From Burkholderiales bacterium (GTDB lineage: Bacteria > Pseudomonadota > Gammaproteobacteria > Burkholderiales > Burkholderiaceae_C): a stretch of DNA of 64,000 bases. A program made the translations under genes and the position numbers. Under the pieces are notes generated by a model. It saw only the letters and a program-made list of their open reading frames with translations, had not been told where the DNA came from and made no database searches. Of the stretch, positions 10,442 to 20,958 are shown piece by piece (position 1 is the stretch's first letter; the number at the start of each line of letters is the position of its first letter). The DNA is taken from NCBI GenBank assembly GCA_947453625.1, contig CANGHK010000015.1, forward strand, positions 28,851 through 92,850. The letters run 5' to 3'.

Positions 10442-10627
10442 ATGGTCGATTGGCTGATGGGCGCACTGGCCCTGGTGCTGGTGCTCGAGGGCTTGCTGCC
10501 GTTTCTCAGCCCCACGGCATGGCGCCAGGTCTTCGCGCGCGCGCTGCGTTTGAGTGACGGTCAGATCCGTTTCCTGGGGCTCTCCAGCATGCTCGCCGGC
10601 CTGCTGCTGCTGGCGCTGTGGCACTGA
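10442..10627 (+). CDS. DUF2065 small membrane protein (YjeT family)
   Basis: This 61-residue protein contains two hydrophobic helices (MGALALVLVLEGLLPFLSP and SSMLAGLLLLALW) joined by a charged loop. It belongs to the DUF2065/YjeT family by its size and the LVLEGLLPFLSPTAWR motif. In proteobacteria this family is found directly after hflC, as here (15-bp gap), which suggests a link to the HflKC-FtsH complex. No biochemical role is known to me. Confidence 0.85.
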   Translation: MVDWLMGALALVLVLEGLLPFLSPTAWRQVFARALRLSDGQIRFLGLSSMLAGLLLLALWH

Positions 10628-10705
10628 GCGCTTGAGAATCCGCCCGATCGAGCGTTGAGCGTCCGGCAGGGCAGGGTGCCGGCTTGCGCGGCACTGGCAG
10701 CGCGG

Positions 10706-10734
10706 CCGACGGCGGCAGGGCCCGCCGCTACAAT
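10706..10734 (+). promoter_or_regulatory. Possible sigma-70 promoter upstream of hisZ
   Basis: A good -10 hexamer TACAAT lies at 10729-10734, with a weak -35 (CCGACG, 10706-10711) at 17-bp spacing. It is 28 bp upstream of the hisZ ATG in the 134-bp gap after the DUF2065 gene. The -10 is the same hexamer as at the rpsB promoter in this window. Confidence 0.45.
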
Positions 10735-10761
10735 CTTCGTTTTAATTCCCCGGGTTTTTCA

Positions 10762-11925
10762 ATGTCCTCAGCTTGGCTGCTGCCCGAGCACATCGCCGAC
10801 GTGCTGCCAGCCGAAGCGCGGCGCCTCGAAGACCTTCGTCGCAGCCTGCTCGAGATGGCGCGCAGCTACGGTTTCGAGCAGGTCATGCCGCCCCTGCTCG
10901 AGCACCTGGAGTCGCTGCTGACCGGCACCGGCAGGGCCCTGGACCTGCGCACCTTCAAACTGGTGGACCAGCTCAGCGGCCGTTCGCTGGGCATACGCGC
11001 CGACACCACGCCGCAGGTCGCCCGCATCGATGCCCACCTTTTGAACCGCAAGGGCGTGACCCGCCTGTGCTACTGCGGGCCGGTGCTGCACACCCGGCCG
11101 CAGTCGCCACATTCGACCCGCGAACCCTTGCAACTCGGTGCCGAGATCTACGGCCATGCCGGCCTCGAAGCCGATCTGGAGGTGCAGGACCTGGCGCTCG
11201 ACGGCCTGCGCGCGGCGGGCCTGGCAGGTCTGGTGCTCGACCTGGCTGATGCCCGCATCGTGCGTGGCGTGCTGGCCGGTGTGGCGGTCGGTGCAGCCGC
11301 GCTGGGCCAGGTGATCGCGGCGATGGCGGCCAAGGACGTCGCGGCCTTGAGCGCGCTGTCGCTGGACTTTCCTGTCGAGGTCCGTTCCGGGTTGCTGGCC
11401 CTGCCCACGCTGTATGGCGATCTGGCGGTGCTGGACGAAGCCAGGCGCCGCCTGCCGGCCTGTGCGCTGGTCAGCGCCGCGCTGGACGATCTGGCGGGGC
11501 TGGCGCGGCACGCGGCCATCGCCCACCCCGGGGTGCGGGTCGGCTTTGACCTGGCCGACATGGGCGGCTATGCCTATTACTCGGGCGCCCGATTCGCGGT
11601 CTATGCGCCAGGCGCATCCGATGCCGTGCTGCGCGGCGGACGCTATGACGAGGTGGGCGCGGTGTTCGGCCGCAACCGCCCGGCGGTGGGGTTTTCCACC
11701 GACCTGAAATTGCTCGCGGCCTGTGTGCCACCGGCGTCGCGGCCGACCGCGGTGCGTGCGCCCTGGAGCGAGGACCCGACGCTGCGTCAGGCCATACGCC
11801 GACTGCGTGAACATGGCGAGACCGTGGTCTGCATCCTGCCCGGCCATGAGCACGAGGGCGAGGAGTTCGATTGCGACCGCCAACTGCTGGCCGTCGACGG
11901 CCAATGGGTGTTGCGCGCCATCTGA
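10762..11925 (+). CDS. hisZ: ATP phosphoribosyltransferase regulatory subunit HisZ
   Basis: HisZ is a catalytically dead HisRS paralogue that activates short-form HisG, the first enzyme of histidine biosynthesis. The 387-residue protein keeps class II synthetase core features ([41 protein letters not shown]) but lacks the anticodon-binding domain and ends [16 protein letters not shown]. The ATG at 10762 gives the usual [16 protein letters not shown] start. Its place between hflC/DUF2065 and purA is the standard betaproteobacterial arrangement; hisG is not in the window. Confidence 0.93.
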   Translation: MSSAWLLPEHIADVLPAEARRLEDLRRSLLEMARSYGFEQVMPPLLEHLESLLTGTGRALDLRTFKLVDQLSGRSLGIRADTTPQVARIDAHLLNRKGVTRLCYCGPVLHTRPQSPHSTREPLQLGAEIYGHAGLEADLEVQDLALDGLRAAGLAGLVLDLADARIVRGVLAGVAVGAAALGQVIAAMAAKDVAALSALSLDFPVEVRSGLLALPTLYGDLAVLDEARRRLPACALVSAALDDLAGLARHAAIAHPGVRVGFDLADMGGYAYYSGARFAVYAPGASDAVLRGGRYDEVGAVFGRNRPAVGFSTDLKLLAACVPPASRPTAVRAPWSEDPTLRQAIRRLREHGETVVCILPGHEHEGEEFDCDRQLLAVDGQWVLRAI

Positions 11926-13305
<1,380 letters not shown>

Positions 13306-13356
13306 GCGCGACCGCGCCGCGCCATTTCCCTACCCTGATCCGAAGGAGACACCGGC

Positions 13357-13878
13357 ATGCTCACCGATGACGGCAAGCACTTGTACGTAAGTTGGGACGA
13401 GTACCACATGCTCATCGAGCGGCTGGCACTGAAGGTGGCGCATTCGGGTTGGGAGTTCGACCAGATCCTGTGCCTGGCACGTGGCGGCATGCGGCCGGGC
13501 GACGTGCTCTCGCGCGTGTTCGACAAGCCGCTGGCGATCATGTCGACCAGTTCCTACCGCGCCGATGCCGGCACGATCCAGGGCCGGCTTGATCTGGCCA
13601 AGTACATCACCATGCCCAAGGGCGAACTGGCCGGCCGGGTGTTGCTGGTCGACGACCTGTCGGATTCGGGCGTGACGCTGAAGGCGGTGGTCGAGCGTCT
13701 GCTGGGCGTGCCCTCGATCACCGAACTGCGCAGCGCGGTGATCTGGGTCAAGGGGGTGTCGACCTATATGCCGGACTACCATGTGGAGATGCTGCCCAGC
13801 AGCCCCTGGATCCACCAGCCCTTCGAGGACTACGACAACCTGCGGCCGGAAGGTCTGGCCAAGAAGTTCTCGGTTTGA
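13357..13878 (+). CDS. Purine-type phosphoribosyltransferase
   Basis: This 173-residue type I phosphoribosyltransferase carries the PRPP-binding motif VLLVDDLSDSGVT at residues 95-107 and an N-terminal CLARGGMRPGDVLSR segment. The likely reaction is salvage of hypoxanthine, xanthine or guanine with PRPP; which base is used cannot be told from sequence alone. Adjacency to purA (51-bp gap) supports a role in purine salvage. An AAGGAG Shine-Dalgarno sequence sits about 9 bp before the ATG. Confidence 0.85.
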   Translation: MLTDDGKHLYVSWDEYHMLIERLALKVAHSGWEFDQILCLARGGMRPGDVLSRVFDKPLAIMSTSSYRADAGTIQGRLDLAKYITMPKGELAGRVLLVDDLSDSGVTLKAVVERLLGVPSITELRSAVIWVKGVSTYMPDYHVEMLPSSPWIHQPFEDYDNLRPEGLAKKFSV

Positions 13879-14044
13879 CCCTGGCGCCGCGCTTGACTTG
13901 CGGCGCGGCCGGGACGGGCCTGTGCCGCCATGCGGCAAGACCTGCTCCGGCTTGGCCAGCCTTGAATGCCGCAGACTTCGAGGCGGATGCGCCAACAGCG
14001 GGCACCGTTCCTGCTGTCCTTCCCCATCTTCAGCGGCTTGCCGA

Positions 14045-14077
14045 AACAAAAAAGGCCAGCACTTTCGTGCTGGCCTT
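14045..14077 (-). terminator. Rho-independent terminator of tRNA-Leu
   Basis: Read on the minus strand this is an 11-bp perfect stem (AAGGCCAGCAC / GTGCTGGCCTT, plus-strand 14052-14062 and 14067-14077) with a 4-nt loop, followed by a run of T ending near 14045. It begins 8 bases past the tRNA CCA end, so it terminates the tRNA-Leu transcript. Confidence 0.9.
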
Positions 14078-14084
14078 GCTTGAT

Positions 14085-14169
<85 letters not shown>

Positions 14170-14185
14170 AAGCACTACAAAACGG

Positions 14186-14215
14186 AGTATAGCATCATAA
14201 AAGACCAACTGACAA
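14186..14215 (-). promoter_or_regulatory. Sigma-70 promoter for tRNA-Leu
   Basis: On the minus strand TTGTCA (14215-14210) and TATACT (14191-14186) are separated by 18 bp; both hexamers differ from consensus at one position. The predicted start lies about 10 nt before the mature tRNA 5' end. The promoter sits on the DNA that would encode the extreme N-terminus of RNase R on the other strand, which constrains both. Confidence 0.75.
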
Positions 14216-14262
14216 GCCCCCCGGAAAATGCCGCCGCACTGCAGACCGAGATCGAAGGCACC

Positions 14263-16464
14263 GTGCTGGGTCACCGCGACGGCCACGGCTTCGTGCGCCG
14301 CGATGACAACGAGCCCGACATCTACCTGTCGCCGCAGGAGATGCGCTCGGTGCTGCACCGAGACCGGATCCGCGTGCGCGTCGTGCGATCCGACCGCAAG
14401 GGCCGGCCCGAGGGAAGGGTGATCGACATCGTCGAGCGCCGCAAGTCGCCGATCATCGGCCGCCTGCTACACGAGAACGGTGTCTGGTTGGTGGCCCCCG
14501 AGGACAGGCGTTACGGCCAGGACATCCTGATCCCGAAGAACGCCACCGCCAACGCGGCGGTCGGCCAGGTGGTGGCGCTCGAACTCACCGAGCCGCCGTC
14601 GGTGTTCTCGCAGCCTGTGGGCCGCATCACCGAGGTGCTGGGCGAGATCGACGACCCCGGCATGGAGATCGAGATCGCGGTACGCAAGTACGAGGTGCCG
14701 CACCGTTTTTCGCCCGAATCACTGGCCCAGGCCGCAGCGCTGCCTGACCGGGTGCGGGCGATCGACAAGCGCAACCGCATCGACCTGACCGACGTGCCGC
14801 TGGTGACGATAGACGGCGAGGACGCGCGCGATTTCGACGATGCGGTGTATTGCGAGCCACTCAAGAAGGGCCGCGGCAAGACGGCGTTCGAGGGCTGGCG
14901 CCTGATCGTGGCGATCGCCGATGTCAGCCATTACGTCAAGCCGGGTGACCCGCTGGACGACGACGCCTACGAGCGCGCCACGTCGGTGTATTTTCCGCGC
15001 CGCGTGATCCCTATGCTGCCCGAGAAGATCAGCAACGGCTTGTGCTCGCTGAACCCCGACGAAGAGCGGCTGAGCATGGTCTGCGACATGCTGGTCTCGG
15101 TCAGTGGTGAGATCACCGCCTACCAGTTCTACCCTGCGGTGATCCGCTCGCATGCCCGGCTGACCTACACCGAGGTGGCCAACATCCTGGGCAACACCCG
15201 GGGCGTCGAGGCGCAGCGCCGGGCTGATCTGGTACCGCACCTGATCCACCTGCACGAGGTCTACCGCGCGCTGCTCAAGCAGCGTGGCGGGCGCGGCGCG
15301 ATCGACTTCGAGACCACCGAGACCCAGATCGTCTGCGACGACAACGGCCGCATCGAGAAGATCGTGCCGCGTACCCGCACCGAGGCGCACCGGTTGATCG
15401 AGGAGGCGATGCTGGCGGCCAACGTCTGTGCCGCCGAATTCATCGAGAGTCAGAAGCATCCGGCGCTGTTCCGGGTGCATGAGGGGCCGACGCCCGAGAA
15501 GCGCCTGACGCTGCAGAACTACCTGCGCTCGCTGGGTCTGGGCTTCTCGCTCAGTGACGACCCCAAGCCGGCCGAGTTGCAGGCGATCTCGCTCGCGACC
15601 AAGGACCGGATCGACGCGACGCAGATCCATTCGATGCTGCTGCGCGCCATGCAGCAGGCGATCTACACCGCCAGCAATGTCGGCCACTTCGGTCTGGCCT
15701 ACGATGCCTATGCCCATTTCACGAGCCCGATCCGGCGCTACCCCGACCTGCTGGTGCACCGGGTCATCAAGGCCTTGCTGCTGGGCAAGCGCTACCACCT
15801 GACGGGCAGTGCGGTCGAACACACCGTGGCGGCGCTGCCGGCGCCCACGTCACCGCGAAAGATCGGCAAGGCCGGCAAGGCCGTCGCCAAGCCGCCGGCC
15901 AGTGCGCAGGACGCCGGCCTGTGGGAGGCGGCCGGCGGCCACTGCAGCGCGAATGAGCGCCGCGCCGACGAGGCTTCGCGCGATGTCGAGGCCTGGCTCA
16001 AGTGCCGCTTCATGCGCGACCACCTGGGCGAGGAATATGCCGGCACGGTGACCGCGGTGACCACCTTCGGGTTGTTCATCACGCTAGACGAGTTGTATGT
16101 CGAGGGCCTGGTACACATCACCGAACTGGGCGGCGAGTACTTCCGTTTCGACGAGGTGCGTCAAGACCTGCGCGGCGAGCGCAGCGGTGTGCGCTACGCG
16201 GTGGGCGCGCGGGTGCGGGTGCAGGTCAGCCGGGTCGACCTGGACAGCCGCAAGATCGACTTCCGGCTGGTGCGCGAAGGCGAGACCGATGCGCTGGTGG
16301 TGCGCAAGCCCAAGTCGGCCGCGGCGGGCTCGGCCAGCGAGGAACTCAAGGCCGTCAAGAGCCGCGACCGCACCGCCAAGGCCGCACGCGCCAAGGCAGT
16401 GGCGGCGCGGCCGGGGCCTGCCGGCAAGAAAGGCCGTGCCGCCAAGCCGGCCCGCAAGCGCTAA
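14263..16464 (+). CDS. rnr: Ribonuclease R
   Basis: RNase R is a processive 3'-5' exoribonuclease that degrades structured RNA. From GTG 14263 the product is 733 residues: cold-shock domains (GHRDGHGFVRRDD; LIPKNATANAAVGQ), the RNB catalytic domain with the Mg-binding segment DGEDARDFDDAV, an S1 domain (AGTVTAVTTFGLFITLDELY) and a Lys/Ala-rich basic tail. GTG 14263 cuts into the first beta strand of the first cold-shock domain; the upstream codons continue family-like (EIEGT just before it) back to 14143, yet include no ATG, GTG or TTG. The true start may be a non-standard codon such as ATA 14197 or ATC 14194, downstream of GGAG at 14184-14187. Confidence 0.93.
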   Translation: MLGHRDGHGFVRRDDNEPDIYLSPQEMRSVLHRDRIRVRVVRSDRKGRPEGRVIDIVERRKSPIIGRLLHENGVWLVAPEDRRYGQDILIPKNATANAAVGQVVALELTEPPSVFSQPVGRITEVLGEIDDPGMEIEIAVRKYEVPHRFSPESLAQAAALPDRVRAIDKRNRIDLTDVPLVTIDGEDARDFDDAVYCEPLKKGRGKTAFEGWRLIVAIADVSHYVKPGDPLDDDAYERATSVYFPRRVIPMLPEKISNGLCSLNPDEERLSMVCDMLVSVSGEITAYQFYPAVIRSHARLTYTEVANILGNTRGVEAQRRADLVPHLIHLHEVYRALLKQRGGRGAIDFETTETQIVCDDNGRIEKIVPRTRTEAHRLIEEAMLAANVCAAEFIESQKHPALFRVHEGPTPEKRLTLQNYLRSLGLGFSLSDDPKPAELQAISLATKDRIDATQIHSMLLRAMQQAIYTASNVGHFGLAYDAYAHFTSPIRRYPDLLVHRVIKALLLGKRYHLTGSAVEHTVAALPAPTSPRKIGKAGKAVAKPPASAQDAGLWEAAGGHCSANERRADEASRDVEAWLKCRFMRDHLGEEYAGTVTAVTTFGLFITLDELYVEGLVHITELGGEYFRFDEVRQDLRGERSGVRYAVGARVRVQVSRVDLDSRKIDFRLVREGETDALVVRKPKSAAAGSASEELKAVKSRDRTAKAARAKAVAARPGPAGKKGRAAKPARKR

Positions 16465-16485
16465 GCATGCCTGCGGACGCGGCTA

Positions 16486-18057
16486 TCAGCCGGCCGACGG
16501 CAGGCTGGCTGCCATGGCCTCGATCAGGTCGGCGGCCCGCAACGGCAGGCGCTGATCGCCGCTGCCGGTCAGTTCGGCGGCATGGCCATGCAGCCAGACG
16601 CTGGCGGCGGCGGCCTCGAAGGCCTGGCCATCACTGGCCTGTGACCACTGGCCGCCCAGCCAACCGGCCAGCACGTCGCCGGTGCCACCGCTGCCCAGCC
16701 TGGCGTTGCCGGTGGGATTGATCAGCGGTGTGCGGCCCGGTGCCGCGATCAGCGTGCCCGAGCCTTTCAGCACCACGGTGGCCTGCAGGCCATCGGCCAG
16801 GGTCTGGGCGCTGTGCTGGCGCCGGGACTGCACGGTGCCGGCATCGACGCCGAGCAGGCGCGCCGCCTCCAGCGGATGTGGCGTCAGCACGCTGGGCAGG
16901 CCGCGGGCGGCTCGATCTCTCAGCGCGGCGCGCAGGCCGGCATCGGCGGCCAGCGCATTCAGCGCGTCGGCATCGAGCACGAGGCGGGCCGCGTGCGCCA
17001 GCACCGCCGGCAGGATGTCGCGCACGGCGCTGCCGCCGCCGCAACCGCAGACGATGGTGGCCCTGGCCAGCAGGGCTGGATCGAGCGCCGCCTGCACGCT
17101 GCGCGGCATCAGTTCGGGCCGGACCGGGTCGGGGTCCAGCCTGTCGTCCAGCCGCGCCAGGTAGATCCGGCCCGCGCCTGCCGCCAAGGCCGCCCGGGCG
17201 GCCAGCAGCGCCGCCCCGCCCATGCCCGCGGCGCCACCCAGCACCAGCACATCGCCGAAGCTGCCCTTGTGCTGGGCGTGGGCGCGCAGTGGCAGCAGCG
17301 AGCGCAGGGGCTCTGGGCCAGCCAGACTCGCCTGGGGGAACTCCAGCGGCTCGGCCAGACCCAGGTCGTCGAACCACACCCGGCCGGCATGGTCCCGGCC
17401 CTGGCCGGTGAACAGTCCGGGTTTGAGCGTCAGCAGCGACAGCGTGTGCGCGGCCACCACCGCCCACTCGCCCAGGCGGCGTCCGGTGTCGCCGCACAAG
17501 CCGGTGGGCAGGTCCACTGCCAGCACCGGCGCCGCGCTGGCCTGGATTTGCCGCACCGCCTCGGCGATCGCACCCTCCGGGCCGCGGCGCGCGCCCATGC
17601 CGAGCAGCGCGTCGATGATCCCGTCGGCGCGCTGGCCCGCTGGCCAAGGGTTGTCCGGGCCGCTGTGGATCGCCACGCCCGCCTGCCGCGCCCGGGCCAG
17701 CGCGTCCAGCGCATCAGCCGGCAGGCGGCTGGCATCGCCGACCAGGCTGACCCGCACCGCCAGGCCTTGAAGGTGCAGATGGCGCGCGGCCACCAGCCCG
17801 TCGCCGCCGTTGTTGCCCTGCCCGGCCAGCACCCAGATCCGCCGCGCCTGCGGCGCCAGCGCCAGCGCCAGCCTGGCCACGCCCAGCCCGGCGCGGGCCA
17901 TCAGCGAATGCGGGAGGGCCTCGGCCAGCGCGGCCTGCTCGATGCGCCTGCTGGCGGCGGCGTCGAACAACGGCCAGCCGCGCTGCGAGGGCAGCACCGG
18001 CCTGGGGCCGGCGCCAGTGTCTGCACAAGGGTGGGGCAGCTTCATCGCGGGGCGCAT
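16486..18057 (-). CDS. nnrD: Bifunctional NAD(P)HX epimerase / ADP-dependent NAD(P)HX dehydratase
   Basis: This two-domain repair enzyme restores damaged hydrated NAD(P)H. The N-terminal YjeF_N epimerase domain has VLAGQGNNGGDGLVAARHL and VDLPTGLCGDTG; the C-terminal ribokinase-like dehydratase domain has GDVLVLGGAAGMGGA, LTPHPLEAARLLG and NPTGNARLGSGGTGDVLAGW. The start at 18057 gives 523 residues; ATG 18045 is an equally good alternative, and the frame is open further upstream without family-like sequence. The gene is convergent with rnr, 21 bp apart. Confidence 0.92.
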   Translation of the reverse strand: MRPAMKLPHPCADTGAGPRPVLPSQRGWPLFDAAASRRIEQAALAEALPHSLMARAGLGVARLALALAPQARRIWVLAGQGNNGGDGLVAARHLHLQGLAVRVSLVGDASRLPADALDALARARQAGVAIHSGPDNPWPAGQRADGIIDALLGMGARRGPEGAIAEAVRQIQASAAPVLAVDLPTGLCGDTGRRLGEWAVVAAHTLSLLTLKPGLFTGQGRDHAGRVWFDDLGLAEPLEFPQASLAGPEPLRSLLPLRAHAQHKGSFGDVLVLGGAAGMGGAALLAARAALAAGAGRIYLARLDDRLDPDPVRPELMPRSVQAALDPALLARATIVCGCGGGSAVRDILPAVLAHAARLVLDADALNALAADAGLRAALRDRAARGLPSVLTPHPLEAARLLGVDAGTVQSRRQHSAQTLADGLQATVVLKGSGTLIAAPGRTPLINPTGNARLGSGGTGDVLAGWLGGQWSQASDGQAFEAAAASVWLHGHAAELTGSGDQRLPLRAADLIEAMAASLPSAG

Positions 18058-18225
18058 CCAGGGTTCGCCGCATGGGCGGCGCGTCGCATTGTGCTTTATC
18101 GGCCTCCGCCTGACTCGCCTGCGGCGCAACCCGTGCGGCAGGAGGTCAATCCAGGTTCAAGTATTTTTTGGGGCTGACAGCTGGCATGGCCCTGGATCTG
18201 ATCGGGTCGCGCGTCAGTGTCCCAG

Positions 18226-18392
18226 TCAGGCTTTGCCCAGGCAGGTCACGTCGATGGCCGGTGCCCGACCGGCGACCTGTTCCGCCAGCACCCTTGTCGA
18301 GTTGCCGGCCAGCGCCCAGCCGCTCGGGACATGGCCAACTCGGCGGTGGCCGTGACGCCGACGATGCCGGCGCCGATCACGACCACCCGCAT
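18226..18392 (-). pseudogene. Remnant of a DadA-like FAD-dependent amino acid oxidoreductase (internal deletion)
   Basis: On the minus strand ATG 18392 begins MRVVVIGAGIVGVTATAELA, a Rossmann FAD-binding N-terminus typical of D-amino acid dehydrogenases. After about 20 codons the homology jumps to a C-terminus in another frame, SGWALAGNSTRVLAEQVAGR then APAIDV, ending at the TGA at 18226-18228. A normal enzyme is about 410-440 residues, so more than 80 percent is gone and the halves are frame-shifted. It lies 2 bp after the amidase stop, so it was probably the second gene of an operon. The remaining gap to nnrD (18058-18225) shows nothing I recognise. Confidence 0.8.
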
Positions 18393-18394
18393 CG

Positions 18395-19822
18395 TCAGTG
18401 ACTCTTGCCGTGCCAGGCCAGTGCGGACTCTATCGCCAGCGCCACGCCCAGTACCGCGTCGTCGCGCAGCGCCGCGCCCCAGACCATCATGCCAACCGGC
18501 ATCTGGCCTGCCGCCTGGCAAGGCAGCGAGAGGGCGCAGCCGTCGAGCATGTTGATGGCCGAGGGGTTGCGCAGCAGCAGCGCGTTGATCGCAAAGAAGC
18601 GCTGGTCGCTGCCCAGCAGCGGTGCCAGGGCCGGTGCCACCATCGGCACGGTGGGCGAGAGCAGGGCGTCGAAGCCCTCGACCGCCGCTTCCATGTCCGC
18701 GATCCAGCGGCTCCGCGCCTGCTGCAGGTCGATGTAGTCGGCCGCGCCCATCGCCTGGCCGCGGCGGATGCGCTGCGCCACCCGCGGGTCGTAATCCGCT
18801 TCGCGCCGGGCCAGGCGGGCGCGGTGCCAGGCCCAACTTTCGGCGGCGGTCAAGCCCCCCTGGGCCTGCAAGCCGGCCAACTCGGCCAGCGGCGCGAGCG
18901 GGATGTCCTCGATCTGCGCGCCGGCCGCGCGCAGCGTGGCGAGCGTGACTTCGAACGCCCGGGCGACCTCGCCGTCCAGGCCATCGAGCATCAGCGTCTG
19001 CGGCACGGCCAGGCGCAGCGCGTGCAGCGGCCGCGCCAGCGGGCGCGGTGTCCGCGCCGACAGCAAGCCATGTACCTGCACCGCGTCGCGCACGCTGCGG
19101 GTGATGGCGCAAGCGGTGTCGAGCGTGCTGGACAAGGGCACGGCGCCGGCCAGCGGCGTCAGGCGCTGGGTGTTCTTGAAGCCCACCAGGCCTTGCAGCG
19201 CGGCCGGAATGCGGATCGAGCCGCCGGTGTCCGACCCCAGCGCGGCCCAGGCCGCACCGGTGGCCACCGACACCGCCCCGCCCGAAGTGCTGCCGCCGGG
19301 GATGCGCGGCGTCGGGTTGAGCGCCAGCGTCACCGGGTTGATCGGCGTGCCGAAATGCGGGTTGATGCCGACCCCGGAGAAGGCGAATTCGCTGAGGTTG
19401 GTGTGGCCGATCAGCGCCGCGCCCGCCGCGCGCAGGCGCGCCACAGCCGGGCAATCCGATGCCGCCGGCGCCGCGTCGTCCATCGCCCGCGAGCCCGCAG
19501 TGGTTGGTTGGCCGGCGACGTCGAACAAGTCCTTGATCGACACCGCCAGGCCGGCCAGCGCCGGCAAGGGCGCACCGGCAGCACGCCCGGCGTCGACCGC
19601 GGCGGCGCTGGCGCGGGCCTGGTCGTCGAAACGGCGCAAGAACACATGGGCGCAGGCCGGGCTGTCGGCCGCGGCCAGCGAGTCGCGCAACAGGTCGGTG
19701 GCGCTGGCCTGGCCGGCGATGATCGCAGCAGCAGCAGCGCCGATGTCGGGCCACGCGGCGCGGCGCGGGCTGGCACCTGACGGGCCGGATGCTACAATCT
19801 TTGGGTTTATCTGGATGTCCAT
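18395..19822 (-). CDS. Amidase signature family hydrolase
   Basis: This amide hydrolase (475 residues from ATG 19822) uses the Ser-cisSer-Lys triad. The catalytic Lys is K97 (SIKDLFD), the cis-Ser lies in GGSTSGG (residues 176-182) and the nucleophile is S202 in GSDTGGSIRIPA. The substrate cannot be told; the family includes enzymes acting on aryl- and alkyl-amides and GatA. No GatB or GatC is nearby and a DadA-like remnant follows, so a catabolic amidase is more likely than GatA. Its 5' end overlaps the rpsB promoter region on the other strand. Confidence 0.9.
   Translation of the reverse strand: MDIQINPKIVASGPSGASPRRAAWPDIGAAAAAIIAGQASATDLLRDSLAAADSPACAHVFLRRFDDQARASAAAVDAGRAAGAPLPALAGLAVSIKDLFDVAGQPTTAGSRAMDDAAPAASDCPAVARLRAAGAALIGHTNLSEFAFSGVGINPHFGTPINPVTLALNPTPRIPGGSTSGGAVSVATGAAWAALGSDTGGSIRIPAALQGLVGFKNTQRLTPLAGAVPLSSTLDTACAITRSVRDAVQVHGLLSARTPRPLARPLHALRLAVPQTLMLDGLDGEVARAFEVTLATLRAAGAQIEDIPLAPLAELAGLQAQGGLTAAESWAWHRARLARREADYDPRVAQRIRRGQAMGAADYIDLQQARSRWIADMEAAVEGFDALLSPTVPMVAPALAPLLGSDQRFFAINALLLRNPSAINMLDGCALSLPCQAAGQMPVGMMVWGAALRDDAVLGVALAIESALAWHGKSH
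19770..19798 (+). promoter_or_regulatory. Sigma-70 promoter of the rpsB-tsf operon
   Basis: The -35 CTGGCA (19770-19775) and the -10 TACAAT (19793-19798) are spaced by 17 bp. Transcription would start near 19805, giving a leader of about 275 nt before rpsB. The elements lie within the first codons of the divergently oriented amidase. Confidence 0.65.
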
Positions 19823-20080
19823 GTGGGCTGTATGGGGCAAGCCAGTCAGGTTGATGTCGCCACTGCAATGTCCGTCAATGCAGTGACGTAGCCGATTTGG
19901 CTGTGCACCAAACCACCGGACAGCAGGTGAATCATTCGCGAACCGGCAGCCGAAAGGTGTTGTTGTTGGGATGCAAGCAGGGAGAGTGTCAACGCAGGGG
20001 CCGCTGTTCGGGTCCCGCAGTCTCGCTTGTGCCAACAGCGATTTGCACCGGATTCTAGACCCAACCTTCGGAGTATCTCC
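19806..20080 (+). promoter_or_regulatory. Long 5' leader of rpsB (candidate S2 autoregulatory region)
   Basis: About 275 bases without a credible gene separate the predicted start from the rpsB ATG. In gammaproteobacteria ribosomal protein S2 represses its own mRNA through the leader, so a similar role is plausible here; I did not match a known leader motif. A clear GGAG (20070-20073) precedes the ATG. Confidence 0.4.
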
Positions 20081-20824
20081 ATGTCAGTCACCATGCGTGA
20101 AATGCTGGAAGCGGGCGTCCATTTCGGACACCAGACCCGCTTCTGGAACCCCAAGATGGCCCCGTTCATCTACGGCCACCGCAACAAGATCCACATCATC
20201 AACCTCGAGAAGACGCTGCCCAAGTTCGAGGAGGCGATGAAGTTCGTGCGCCAACTCAGCGGCAAGCGCGGCACCATCCTGATGGTGGGTACCAAGCGCC
20301 AGGCGCGTGAAGTCATCAACATGGAAGCGCACCGCGCCGGCATGCCGTTCGTCGACCAGCGCTGGCTCGGCGGCATGCTGACCAACTTCAAGACGGTCAA
20401 GGGATCGCTGAAGAAGCTGAAGGACATGCAGGCGACCAAGGAAGCCGGCATGGAGTCGCTGTCCAAGAAGGAAGCGCTGATGTTCGAGCGCGAGATCGCC
20501 AAGCTCGAGAAAGACATCGGCGGCATCCAGGACATGGGCGCACTGCCTGACGCGCTGTTCGTGATCGACGTCGGTTACCACAAGATCGCCATCGCCGAAG
20601 CCATCAAGCTCGGCATACCGATCATCGGCGTGGTCGACACCAACCACTCGCCGCTCGGCATCGACTATGTCATCCCTGGCAACGACGACTCGGCCAAGGC
20701 CGTGGCGCTGTACGCCAAGGCGGTGGCCGACGCCGTGCTCGAAGGTCGCGCCAATGCGGTCAACGAGGTGGTGGCCGCGGTCGCCGGCACCGACGAATTC
20801 GTCGAAGTGAGCGAAGGCGCCTGA
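20081..20824 (+). CDS. rpsB: 30S ribosomal protein S2
   Basis: S2 (247 residues) binds the 30S head-body junction. The N-terminus [20 protein letters not shown] and the central [20 protein letters not shown] are hallmark S2 segments, and [19 protein letters not shown] is near the C-terminus. The ATG at 20081 is set by the strong Shine-Dalgarno sequence and family alignment; an in-frame ATG 54 bp earlier gives no S2-like residues. It is followed by a terminator-like hairpin and then tsf, the usual pair. Confidence 0.98.
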   Translation: MSVTMREMLEAGVHFGHQTRFWNPKMAPFIYGHRNKIHIINLEKTLPKFEEAMKFVRQLSGKRGTILMVGTKRQAREVINMEAHRAGMPFVDQRWLGGMLTNFKTVKGSLKKLKDMQATKEAGMESLSKKEALMFEREIAKLEKDIGGIQDMGALPDALFVIDVGYHKIAIAEAIKLGIPIIGVVDTNHSPLGIDYVIPGNDDSAKAVALYAKAVADAVLEGRANAVNEVVAAVAGTDEFVEVSEGA

Positions 20825-20847
20825 GCCTTCTCGCCTGGTCCGTGAAG

Positions 20848-20870
20848 AGGGGCTGTTGAGCCCCTTTTTT
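20848..20870 (+). terminator. Rho-independent terminator/attenuator between rpsB and tsf
   Basis: AGGGGCT (20848-20854) pairs with AGCCCCT (20859-20865) across a GTTG loop and runs straight into six T residues. Because tsf follows on the same strand with no obvious strong promoter in the gap, it may act as an attenuator that lowers tsf relative to rpsB. Confidence 0.8.
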
Positions 20871-20958
20871 ACAGCCAAAGCATTTTTGGGGTGCCCGCGC
20901 AGGGCGCCCTGTCCAGATGGGCTGCCGCGTGGCAGCCCGCATCAATGGGAGATTGAAC

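Noticed and set aside
18395..19822. GatA subunit of the tRNA amidotransferase
   Set aside because: The amidase signature is shared, but gatB/gatC are absent nearby and the neighbour is an amino-acid oxidase remnant.
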